64,000 nucleotides of DNA from Callorhinus ursinus (lineage: Eukaryota > Chordata > Mammalia > Carnivora > Otariidae). This document shows, piece by piece, positions 29,766 through 59,900 of this stretch; the stretch's first letter is position 1, and each line of letters begins with the position of its first letter. The notes beneath the pieces were generated by a model, which worked only from the letters and a program-made list of their open reading frames with translations, ran no database searches and was not told where the DNA came from. The translations under genes and the position numbers were made by a program. The stretch covers positions 1,544,901 through 1,608,900 of the forward strand of contig NW_020312859.1 in the NCBI RefSeq assembly GCF_003265705.1. Reading direction: 5' to 3'.

Positions 29766-29999
29766 GATCTCTTTGCTAGTCCTTTGCTCCAGAACCTTGT
29801 CTCCAGCCCTTCATTGGTCCTCCCAATAGGCCCAGCAGTCTCCACCTTCCCTTCTTGGATAAGGTGTCTCCAGGCCTGGGTTGGGCTGGTATAGAACAGG
29901 CATCCTCTGTGGAGGTGCTGGGGGGGGCGGCAGGGGGGGTGTCTCACAAGCACTGGCTCATAGGCAAAATAACATCCCCATATATAACTCAGTACTGTT

Positions 30000-30490
30000 C
30001 AATGGCCTCACAAAGACTGATTGAGCACCTACTATGTGCCAGTAACTGTTCTTGGTAATGGGGCTATGGTGGTAAACAAGAAAATCAAGATCCCTATTTG
30101 CTATATGTCACTGAGAACGTACCTATTCAGTGTTCAGCTGCTGGGTGGGGCCCTATCCATGCTGACACTAGGCCCATTCACTGCCAGCCTGCACTGTCTT
30201 CCATACATCGTTTCATTTAATGCTCCCAGATACCATAGGAAGTATTCATATCATCCTCAATTCACAGGTGAGTTAAGTAACTTGGAGAGGAGGCAGGGGC
30301 TGACTGTAGGCAGTCTGATTCCAGGACCTGAACTTAACTGCACGGCCACACGTTCTCCCTTTACTCTTCAAGGTTTGTATTGTTATTCCCATTTTACAGA
30401 TGAGGAAACTAAGACTCAAAGGGAATGAGGGCTGGCCAAAGTCACACAACATATAAATATAGGCACTGGAATATTTGGACCCTAGGTGTA
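30000..30490 (-). repeat. MIR/L2 fragments
   Basis: 'gagcacctactatgtgccag', 'cccattttacagatgaggaa' and 'ggccaaagtcacacaacata' show antisense copies. Confidence 0.55.
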
Positions 30491-31980
30491 GCCTGACTCC
30501 AGACCCCAGGTCGCCCCTGACTCATTCAATAGCTATTTTCTTCCCAGCAGAGAGAAGAAAAAAAAAAAATCAGACCTGGGTCTGGCCTTGGGAGGCTAAA
30601 TCTGTTGAGGAGGCTGGAGGATAATCAGCAGCATTGCACTATGGTGTACGTCACGGCAGAGGCGTGTAGAATGTGCTAGGGGAACATACACTAGGGAGAT
30701 AGCAACTCTGCTGGGAAGGGGTCCCGGAAGGCTCCCTGAAGGAGGTAATGCTTAAGGTGAACGTGGAAAGATAAAGAGCCTTAGAAGGATCAAATGGAAA
30801 TTGGGGCCAGGGGGGAGGAGAATTGCCTGACAGCATACACGTGATATGTGGCCCCTTCCTAGGTGTGGGACTATTTGGGCCACTTAATTTTTCTGTTTAT
30901 CTCAAATCCATTCACTGCCCTTCTCCTGCGCCACTTCTTATGGCAGAGGTTGGTCCCTGCAACCCATGCTTCCTGAGCTCCTTTGCCAGCTGGCTTCTGG
31001 CTAGGTTCGGCCAATGGGAAGCCCTGGAGAGAGCAGAGTAAGATGAAAGGAGAAGCTAGGGTATTTCTCCCCCCCATCTCTCTCAGCCTTGGAGGGGGTT
31101 TGTGGCTGCAGCAGCTAGGAGGTCTCCTCCATAGTTGCAGGTTCAGCTAGAGAGGCCCATTGTGGTCCCCACTCCTCTCTGGGTGGCCCCGGGGTACCAG
31201 TCTTGGTAATGCCATCTCCTCCCTGTAGAGCTCCAGCCCTGGGGGGCGGGGGGGGGGTCATGTCTTCCTGAGTTGTTGCTAACCTCTGGTTTGCCTCAGC
31301 TTCCCCTGGTTGCTCTTCCTGCTCAGTGCAAAACTTTATAACAAACTCTCCATCATATTAGATTCCCTCTTTAGAATCATTTGGCATGGGTCTTATTTTC
31401 CTGAGTTGACCCCCTGACACTCTGTGGCTCTGTTTCCTAGCCTATAAAATGAGGGCTCATTGATTCATTAACATTGGCAATCTAGTGGCATCCTCATGAC
31501 TGCAAAACTGTGCTACATGTTGGGAAGCAAGCACAGGAAACAAGATCCATCAAAAGACATGAAAATCCACACACTGCCCATCCTTCATGTCTCCGTGATG
31601 ATCCAAAGAGATGCTTGCATAAACGTTCCCCGCTCCCTGGGTTTCAGGAATTGCCATCACAGGTAAACACTGTTCGGACCACAGCCTGTTCTCTGAATCC
31701 AAGTGTCCTGGTCCTAAGGCCTTGCCCCCACCTTTCCTCCCCGCAATCCTCAAAGAGAAAAATTTAGGACAAATGAAAGGAAGCCTTAATTTACACCATG
31801 GGAAGTCAACTTAAGGGATTCATTATCTCAAGTGGTGGTACAGTTTTAAGCTATAAATAGGTTTTTAAGAACAGGTTTAGCTAAACCCATAGATGGCCGT
31901 GGGCATGGAGACAGAAGGTAGAGATGAGCCCGGAGCACTCACCTGCTGACTGCCTACTCTTAGCTCTGTTGCCCTCCTGA
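30490..31980. other. Intergenic DNA, unassigned
   Basis: Mixed unique-looking sequence with A and G homopolymer runs (30557-30569, 31241-31257). No exon pattern was found on either strand. Confidence 0.3.
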
Positions 31981-31984
31981 GGCA

Positions 31985-32900
31985 TCTGGTACAGTGGAAG
32001 GGGCAGTGGACTGGGAGTCAGGAAACCAGGGTTTGAATGCCAGCTCTGCTGACCAAGTACATGACCTTGGACAAGTCACTTCACAGCTCCTGAGCCTATT
32101 TCCTCATCAGTCACATGGGAATATTGAGAGTACCTAGGATCTCTGGTTGTTGGGATGATCCCCATTTAAAAATGCATGTAAAGCACCTCACGTAGAGTAC
32201 TTGGTAAGCGCCCAGTAAACACTCACTAGTGCAATTGTTATCTGCTGCAGGAGCTCTGGCCTGGAGTCACAACCCTCTCCACTAGACCAAGAAACTTGCT
32301 GCATGATCTTGAGCAAGTCACTTTCTTTCTCCGGGCTTTAGCTTCCTCATGTGTAGAATGGGAAACTAGCCCTACCTGGCTCAGGAAAGAACAGTTAAAG
32401 TGTCACCTGTTACTATTATTACTGCATGAGCAATGGTACAGCAGTCTAAAAGTGTGACATCTGGAGCCACATTGCCTGGTTTTCAATCCCAGCTCTACCC
32501 CCTACTTAGATTCCTTTCCTGCTCTGTGCCTATTTCCTCATACATAAAGTGGAATTAATGACAGCAAGTACCTCACAGGGTGGTCATGAGGATTACAAAA
32601 ACTAACGTAGGTTAAGTGCTTAGAACAACGACTAGCACAGAGCATTTTAAGTTTGTGATTACTAAGCATATAACACATGGCACCCAAACTGCTTGGGGCT
32701 TTCGAATCTGACAGACTTGCGTCCGTACACCCTCCTGGTGGTGTGACCTTGGACAAGTCACTTCCCCTCCCTGAACCTCAGCTTCCTCTTCTCTACAATG
32801 GAAGATGCGAATAACCCGCTTCCTTAAGGCACCATGATGCAGCAAAGCGTGTGTGCAGTGCCTGGCATGTGGCAGGTGCTCATTGAAAGTGCTTCCCTCC
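31985..32900 (+). repeat. Run of four sense MIR copies
   Basis: Approximate units 31985-32245, 32250-32430, 32440-32690 and 32695-32900, each with 'tgaccttggacaagtcactt', 'cctcatc.gt' and 'gcctggcatgtggcaggtgc'-type phrases. Four copies in the same direction within 0.9 kb is dense. Confidence 0.65.
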
Positions 32901-33155
32901 TCTTCCCCTCTTGGCTCCTCTCCTCAGCATTTTTCTCAATGGTCCACTTTGTCCTTCCGACCCGGAGCCTCTTCGCTGCTTCTAAGAAGTCTCCCCCTCG
33001 AGCTGAGGCAATAATGACAAACGGCATGTTTTGGTGGGAAGAACCCTAGATCCGCAGTCAGAAAACCAGGGTTGGCTTGCTTGTCTTTGTAATGGAAGGA
33101 TTCTGATATGCTGTTTCCAAGGAGCCATGACCTTGGGCCAAGAGCGTTCCCTCTC

Positions 33156-34225
33156 GAACCCTCCTACACTGTTGGTGGGAATGCAAGCTGGTGCAACCAC
33201 TCTGGAAAATAGTATGGAGGTTCCTCAAACAGTTGAAAATAGAGCTACCATACGATCCAGCAATTGCACTACTGGGTATTTACCCCAAAGATACAAATGT
33301 AGGGATCCGAAGGGGTATGTGCACCCCAATGTTTATAGCAGCAATGTCCACAATAGCCAAACTGTGGAAAGAGCCAAGATGTCCATCGACAGATGAATGG
33401 ATAAAGAAGATGTGGCATATATACACAATGGAATATTATGCAGCCATCAAAAGGAATGAGATCTTGCCATTTGCAACGACGTGGATGGAACTGGAGGGTG
33501 TTATGCTGAGTGAAATAAGTCAATCAGAGAAAGACATGTATCATATGACCTCACTGATATGAGGAGTTCTTATTTATTTATTTATTTGAGAGAGAGAATG
33601 AGGGAGAGAGAGAGAGAGAGAGCATGAGAGGGGGGAGGGTCAGAGGGAGAAGCAGACTCCCCGCTGAGCGGGGAGCCCCATGTGGGACTCGATCCCGGGA
33701 CTCCAGGATCATGACCTGAGCAGAAGGCAGTCGCTTAACCAACTGAGCCACCCAGGCGCCCAATATGAGGAATTCTTAATCTCAGGAAACAAACTGAGTG
33801 TTGCTGGAGTGGTGGGGGGTGGGAGGGATGGGGTGGCTGGGTGATAGACATTGGGGAGGGTATGTGCTATGGTGAGCCTTGTGAATTGTGCAAGACTGTT
33901 GAATCACAGATCTGTACTTCTGAAACAAAAAATGCAACATATGTTAAGAAAAAAGAAAAAGAAGAAGATAGCAGGAAGGGAAGAATGAAGGGGAGTAAGT
34001 CGGAGGGGGAGACGAACCATGAGAGACGATGGACTCTGAAAAACAAACTGAGGGTTCTAGAGGGGAGGAGGGTGGGGGGGTGGGTTAGTCTGGTGATGGG
34101 TATTAAAGAGGGCACATTCTGCGTGGAGCACTGGGTGTTATGCAAACAATGCATCATGGAACACTACATCAAGAACTAATGATGTAATGTATAGTGATTA
34201 ACAACAATAAAAAAATTTTAAAAAA
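33156..34225 (+). mobile_element. 5'-truncated LINE-1 with ORF2 C-terminal end
   Basis: The insert codes about 125 residues of the C-terminal end of L1 ORF2 (33191-33562; motifs [39 protein letters not shown]), then the 3' UTR and an A-rich end at 34205-34225. A perfect 15-bp duplication 'agagcgttccctctc' lies at 33141-33155 and 34226-34240. No endonuclease or reverse-transcriptase core remains, so it cannot move. A SINE sits inside. The 3' UTR holds two similar G-rich segments (33784-33900 and 34037-34150). Confidence 0.9.
33573..33762 (-). repeat. Carnivore SINE nested in L1
   Basis: Antisense copy; duplication 'atatgaggagttctta' (33557-33572) against 'atatgaggaattctta' (33763-33778), both in L1 sequence, so it arrived after the L1. 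Confidence 0.92.
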
Positions 34226-34289
34226 AGAGCGTTCCCTCTCTGGGTCTTGGGCTCCTCTTCTGTTCCATGATGAGGTTGTTACCTTTTAC

Positions 34290-35330
34290 ATCGTGACATT
34301 CTGCAATCTTGTGATTTGGTGGCAAAGGCCAAGGTCTGGATTGAGCCTTAGTTGGGCTGGGGAAGGGAATGGGTGCTGCAGGACTACTGCTGAGTACCCC
34401 AACATCCTTGGGAGAGGTGACATGGTCACCAGGATATATCCTACTGGCAAGTGGTGACGGTTGGGGGTGGCTCTGGATAGCTGAGAAATCAGGTCCTCAT
34501 TGGAAACCTGTGCAGGGAGTGCAAAATCAACCTGCCATCATGCCATTGTTGACCCAGCTTTCCAAGCCTGCTCTGGGGGCCTGGTCCTGCTGGATGGGAG
34601 GTAAGGGGTGATGAAGGAACCTAGCCCATCCAGAGGCCTCACGCTCTATCCCCCCCTACCAAAACCTGCTCCTAGTAAAGGACCAGGGAAACCCCCTCAT
34701 ACTCAAGTACACACAAATTGTAACAGCTGGAAGCACGCTTTGCCTTTTTAAATAGGGTTTTTTTTTAACAGGAGTTTTTTGAAGAGTCTTCCTTCCCTCA
34801 ACCCATTTGTATTTTTCAATTGAGGAAAATAACTCGTGCAACACAGACTTAGGGACAGACCACGGCAGCAGGCTCCCTCACAAAATGATAAATAGGCTTA
34901 AACAGAAAGTAGTGCCGAAGATGGTATTTGCAGCATCAGGAAGAAGGGCATACATGAAGAGCTGCTGACCTTTAAATACATCTACACTGGTCTACACGGA
35001 GCAAAGGAGGGCTGTGGAGGATGTCTCGACCTCTAGCTCTACTAATGCAACAAATACGTATGAATAAAGTTCACTAAGGGCCGGGCATTGACTCCTCTCC
35101 ATTTCCCCGAATCCAGCCATCCCACCTGCCTCTGGAGTGCCCTTATGGGACTTTAGGACCAGCCACTTCCCATTTCCGGGCCTCATTTTCCCCACCTGTA
35201 CAAGGATTATATGTTTCCCTCCTCCCAGGACACATCAAACCTAATTAGGAAGGATTCGATTAGCCTCGATAAGAGCGTTAAGTCATCGGTCAGAAGCCAA
35301 GCGAAATGACTAATGTTTATTCCTCTCCCG
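34290..35330. other. Intergenic DNA above the ZNF335 promoter
   Basis: Mostly unassigned; a MIR-like antisense piece lies near 35150-35210 ('cctcattttccccacctgta'). No exon was recognised. Confidence 0.3.
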
Positions 35331-35463
35331 CCAAGTCAAAACTTCCCGGGCGCCGCACACCCATAGGAGCTGTTCCGGGAGGGGCCACTGAGGGCCACGC
35401 CCCCAGACCGTGGGGCAGCCTTCACCGCGCCCAACCCTGCGGCCCAGGGAAGGGGCCCAGCAG

Positions 35464-35588
35464 TGACGTCACATAACCACGCCCAGTGTAGCCCTCCGCC
35501 AAGAGAGAAAGTAGTCCCCAACCCACAGCGGACTGTGCCACCCATACTTGGCGACGTATAAAATACTAGACCCTCTCCGGACTGGACC
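35464..35588 (+). promoter_or_regulatory. ZNF335: ZNF335 core promoter with CRE and TATA box
   Basis: TGACGTCA at 35464-35471 is a perfect palindromic CRE (CREB/ATF). TATAAAA at 35557-35563 predicts a start near 35588. Two CACGCCC/CCACGCCC boxes flank the CRE (35396-35402, 35478-35485). A TATA box inside a CpG island is uncommon for a housekeeping-type gene. The start site is inferred. Confidence 0.65.
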
Positions 35589-35766
35589 GTGGTTCTGAGG
35601 TCTCAGGGCAACCTTCTGACACAGCGGAAAGCTGTCTTTCTCTGGGTCGGCGTAGGAAGTAGTCCCGGCTTACGGTGGGCCGACGGATCCCTCCGCAGCG
35701 GGGGAAAGAGGATGGCGACCTCGTCGATGCCGGAGTCGGAGAGGAGCGCGGCTACGAAAGCGTCAG
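35588..35766 (+). other. ZNF335: ZNF335 exon 1 (5' UTR) containing an upstream ATG
   Basis: The exon ends at CGTCAG|GTGAGC (35766), a strong donor. It carries ATG at 35712 in strong context (A at -3, G at +4). Joined to the acceptor at 36443 the upstream frame stops after 19 codons (GAG TGA); joined to the acceptor at 36477 it stays open. Which acceptor is used cannot be told from sequence alone. Confidence 0.65.
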
Positions 35767-36448
35767 GTGAGCATCGGGTAGAGTCAGGTCGCCCCATTGC
35801 ACCCTGCCGCGAAGTGAGGCCAGACTGCGGGGATAGCCAGCGGCGAGCTCCCGGGCCGGCGGGGCTGTCCGAACAGGGCCCCGGGGTCCCAGGCCCTTTA
35901 GTCGCTCTCGCACTTGCCTGAGCGGAAACCCGGCGCCGCCACAAGATGGCGTCGGGCCTGGAGCGCAGGCAGCGCCGGGGACAGCCCCGAGTCGCCAGGC
36001 CCCGGGATCGTCGCTGTCAGCCCCCTCCGCATGGGAACCAGGGGAGGGGGGAGCGAGCCACTGACCCACGGGGGCCTGAGGGCTGTACCACCGACCCTGC
36101 ACCCGGGGGGACTCGGGGGGCCTAAGGGCTGAACCACTGAGCCCCGAGCAGGCTCTTCGGGCGAACCACGCTGCGGGAGTCATGGAGGAGAGACGAGAAG
36201 GGTCAAGATTACCGGCCATTGACCACCCTCCCGGGGATGGGGAAGGGGTCTAGACTGGGCGGCCAGGCTTCTTGGTCCTCTTTTCCCGAGGCTTCTGTCT
36301 CTGTACACGAGAAAGCCTCTCCCCGTCGGAGACTCAGTCTTTGCACCTGCGAAATGGGCACACGGGTGCAGCTGGGTGGGCCGTGGTTGCCCGGGCCGGG
36401 GAGGAGGCCCACCTGTTCCAGCCCGCGTCACCTCCTCTCGCAGAGTGA

Positions 36449-55664
<19,216 letters not shown>

Positions 55665-55975
55665 GCCCTGAGGGCCCAGCGCAGACCGTGGATACTGGGG
55701 CCAGCCGTGCTTAGGGGTGGGGGTGGGGGGGACCCGCTGGGACTCACCTCCCTGTTCCACCTAGGGTCTCCAGGCACTGAGCAGCCGGTATCCTGTCACT
55801 CTTAAGAGAGCCAGACCTGTGCTGCTGGGTCTAGGGGACAACCATGGGCCCCAGCCAGGACATGCTGGGTGCCCTAGCCTGCAGGCAGGCTTTGGGGAGA
55901 GAAATTTATTTTTGTTTGGATGGACCCACTGGCCCCTCAGTCTCAATAAAGGGACCAGAGTCCAGTCCCGACCAT
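55665..55975 (+). terminator. ZNF335: ZNF335 3' UTR and polyadenylation signal
   Basis: AATAAA at 55945-55950 followed by GT-rich 'cttttgtccgcaag' predicts cleavage near 55965-55980, giving a short UTR of about 300 nt. Confidence 0.85.
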
Positions 55976-56982
55976 CTTACTTTTGTCCGCAAGGACTTGG
56001 GAAGTGGAAGGAAGGAGGAGCGTGCAGCTCACGAGAGCTGCCTGGCCCCACAGTGCAGCCCACCTCGCCTCTGTAAACAGTGTGGTGGCCCAACGGCAGG
56101 GCAGGCCCGTGGGCAGAGGCCTGATACTGGGAGAGATTGCTGAGCTGGTAAGAACCCCCCCTGAGCACCTTCAGACCTTCTTCCCTTCCCCTGGACCCCA
56201 GAACATCTGCTCCCGGCCTAGAGGTCCTCAGAGGGCAGCACAGCCAGCAGCCCGAAGACTAAACCCTGAAGCCCATGGTGGCCCAGAGCTGCTCTTCCTC
56301 CTGACCCCCGGTTGTGAGCCCTAGCTGGCTGCCCCCTCACTGGCGGCTCCAGGTCGAGCAGGAGTCTTGCTCTCTGCCTGGGCACAGTCCCCAGTCCTCT
56401 GCTCCCTGGAGGCAGGAGTGCAGGCCTGGCTGTGGGAGTCTGGGGCCTGCAGATAGACGATGCAGGGCTCTGGACTCCAGACTTAGGTACACACAGGCAG
56501 AGGCCACCAGAGACCCAGCTGTGGGGCCAGCAGGGCGTGAAGTTAGACACTGGAGCCCTGGGTTGGGGTGTGAAGGCCCAGGGGTCGTAAGAAGGTGAGC
56601 CTGGATGTAGAGGGTGTGGTTCCAGGACTAGCTCCAGGTTCTCTGCCTTCTCGGCCCTCAAGACCCTCACACATTCTTAGGGGGGTTTCTGTATTTCCTT
56701 TTACAAATGAAACAAGATGGTGATAAGATGGTAAGGATCAGGGGAGGACGGGGAAGGGATGGGACCTATTTACACGGGAGATGGAGTGAGTTCGAGGTGA
56801 GGGGTTGGGGGATCGGGCAGGGAGGGGGAGCCCTGGCAGAGCCATCATCTTCCTATGACACTGGCAGCCTGAGTCCTGCTGCCACCTCAGGGGGAGGGTC
56901 CTGGGGTCTGCTCAGCCCCAAGAGGCCCGAGTCTCAGCAGTCCACACCAGCACCCTGGGGCTCCTCCTCCCCGCAGGATGTG
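55905..56982 (-). other. PCIF1: PCIF1 3' UTR region, end uncertain
   Basis: Below the stop at 56983 no canonical AATAAA appears on the minus strand until 55910-55905, which lies inside the ZNF335 3' UTR. A weak variant AATACA is at 56695-56690. The transcript therefore ends either near 56670 with a weak signal or near 55890, overlapping ZNF335. Confidence 0.5.
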
Positions 56983-59900
56983 TTAAGTGGGGTGCGGCTC
57001 GCGGCTAGGGCCCTGTTCGCGACCTGAGTCCCGGTCCTTGTTCTCTGAGCAGGAAGCGGCGGAGCCGGAGCTGTGGCTGCGACCTGACTGCCGGTAGGCG
57101 GTACTCAGCTCCTGCAGCCGCTCTGGTGTCGGCCCCCACTTGGCAAAGCCAGGGTCATTCTGTAGGAAGAGCACGGCCGTGTTGTGGACGGCCTTGTAGT
57201 GCATTTCTTCCCTGTGGACAAAGGAGCAGCTCAGGGGGGGGGCTCGGCCTGGCGTGATCGGCGCCCCCCACCACGCCCTCCCCGGGCACCCACTTCTTGC
57301 AGACGTGCTGAGAGCCACTGCGGTACTCGTGCTCGAAGGCAGGCAGGACCAGCTGGTGGCGTTTGAAGCGGCTCTGCTCCATGCGGGTGAGCGCCGGCGT
57401 GGGGGGTTCTCGCCACTCGGGGATGAACACGATGAAGGACAGGGGCTCTGGTGAGCTCTCGAGCAGTTTCTACGGGAGGGGCCGTGGGGTGGACATCAAA
57501 GGCTGCCCTCCAGGTGGCTGGCAATCCTGCTTGCCACCCCCACACCCCACCTGCAGCAGCACACCCACCTCGAAGTGAGAGACCATGGCATCCATAAGCT
57601 CCTCGCAGAATGGAGGGTTGGCCTCAAAGGAACCACTCAGCGGGGAGAAATCCAGACAGGGCCTGGGGACAGAGGTGAGCATCCTAAGTCCTACCAGGAC
57701 CCAGGCCCTCCACCAGAAATGGGTGCTGCCCCCACGCTGTCGAAGGGATGGACCCTTGTCGGGCCCTAGGCCAACATGCATCCTTAATTTCATCCTGGGA
57801 CAAGGTGTGGCCGACCCCATTGAAAGGCTGAGGATGGAGAGGCTCAGGCTTGGGGGCCAAGTCCACCAAGCCACTTAGTGGAAGGGCTGGGGCTCAAACC
57901 CAGTTCGGACTCCGTGGTCACCACGGCACAGGCCCCAGCCAGGAGCTCTTGTTGTCTCAGACCTGTCTCCTCTCACCTGTGCTCACTCCCCTCCACCCTC
58001 CCGTGTTAGTCTGTAAGGTCGCAGAGGTCTGAATTGTCACTTCCCATGCCTCTCAGTGCCTGGACCAACTCACCGAGAAACCCACAGGCTGGGGTAGGAG
58101 CTAGCACAGGCTCCCGGAAGTACAGCGACCAGTCCAAAGTCACACAGCTAGCAATGGGTGAAAGCAGGGACTACACCCAGGACTGCCCAATTCCAAAACC
58201 CTAAAGCATTAGGAAGTAGCCGGCCCAGGTGGCATCTCTGCTCTAGAGGAGCCCTTCCCGGGCCCGGACAGAAGGGCCCCGGCAGCCCCTGGCTCTCACC
58301 CGCGGGAGCCGAAGTAGCCATCTGTGTCCGGGAAGGCAGAGCAGTACTGGCGGAAGTAGCAGTTGAGCGGCGAGGCGAAGCACTCAAAGCTGACGCCGAA
58401 GAGCCGGTGGAGGGCCTCAAAGACGTGCACGGGCAGCGATCCCTGCAGGCCCGTCCCCTCGTAGAGGCCCACGCCAAACATCATCTGCACAGTGGCCGCC
58501 GTCAGCCTCCAGGGCTCAGCACGCCCCCCCGCCCCGCCCTCCAGCAGAGCCCCCCGCCCCCCGCTGCCCAGGGCCTGTACCTGGTACCGTCGGAGAAGAC
58601 ACCAGACGCGGGGCAGGAACCTCTCAAAGGCAGCGTCGTCAATGCAGCTGTAGCGGTAAAGCAGCCACTGCGAGGCAGAGAGCGGTCCTTCAACAGTGCT
58701 CCCTCCCTCCCTTCCCACCGCCCCCCACCCGCCGGCCTCCTCCTGGGGACCTGCCTCCCCTTCACCCCAGCTCTTACCAGCTTGCTGAAGTAGTTGCGGC
58801 TGACCTTGACCATCTCTCCCTTATACCGGATGCAGACCACGTTATTCTCCATATGCATCTCCACGCTGGGCATAGGGGGCGCAGACACGGCCAGCCGTAC
58901 CGGGTAGCAGTACACCAGGCGGGGCTCCACTTCTGGGGCCTCCACCTCCTCTGTGGGCAGGGAGAGCAGTGAGGGGCCACCCTGCCTCGGCTCTGCTCAT
59001 TCGCAGTGCCTACTGCATGCCGGGGGCCTCACACACGTGTCCCAGTGACCGGGGGAGGTGAGTCTTGTCGCACAGAGGAGCAGAATGCAGCTCAGACACT
59101 TCCGTAACGACATTAACAGCCAGGAAGTCAGCAGGGGCAAGAGGTGGTGGCCTGGGTCAACATGCTCTGTACTGGCACAGGCCCCCAGTTGGCCAGACAG
59201 GAGTATGAGAACTGCATTGCTCTCCTAGGGATTACGATGCCTCATTTAGGGAGCTTTCTGGGCCCAGCACTCAGAGTTACCCCTGAGTTCACATAGGAGC
59301 CTGTGGCCAGGCACTAGAGCGCCGTGTGGGGAGATGGGGGCTTACAGAAAGCAGGTGCAAACACAAGTCCGCCTGACTGCTGCCCCCCGGCCTGTCTGCA
59401 CCACCTTCTGTCTCTCCCTTTCCCAGCCCTTCTCCAGTTCCTAGAAGAGGGCTGAAACCCCCGAGCCCAAGGACAGCAGGTCCTGCCCCAGACACTGCTG
59501 GGAGAAACAGACTTCCCCAAACCAGCCTGCAGCCTAGAGGCTCAGCCTCGCTTGTCCCTTCCGTCAGGGCCCAGGAAACAGAGTTGATGGCCTCACGGCT
59601 GGCTCCCTGCCATTGGCTTCCTACCTGGGATGTTGTTTTCTTTGAGGATGGCAAGGTGCTTCTCACGGATCCGCTTGACGTACTCCAGGGAGATGTGGTA
59701 GATCTTACTACAGATGCCCTCCACGGAGTCCTTAGCCGCGGCTGACACGTGGGGGCCACACTGCCTCCGCAGGTGCTCCAGGCGGTCCTGGAGGAGACAC
59801 TCCTGATCAGGGCTCTAGGGAGCTGGTGGGGGAGGGCTGGAGGCTTCCAGCAGTCCTCGTTTTCAAACACGGCTACTTAACTAGCTGTGTCACTTAGACA

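Larger units (their letters stand above)
33030..34290 (+). repeat. MIR split by an L1 insertion
   Basis: 'gatccgcagtcagaaaacca' and 'catgaccttgggccaagagc' before 33155 continue after 34240 as 'tgggtcttgggctcctcttc', so an older MIR was the target of the L1 at 33156-34225. Confidence 0.6.

Noticed and set aside
33191..33562. Frame resembling a reverse-transcriptase C-terminus as a possible gene
   Set aside because: It is the end of a 5'-truncated L1 with target-site duplication and no promoter; it is not a host gene.
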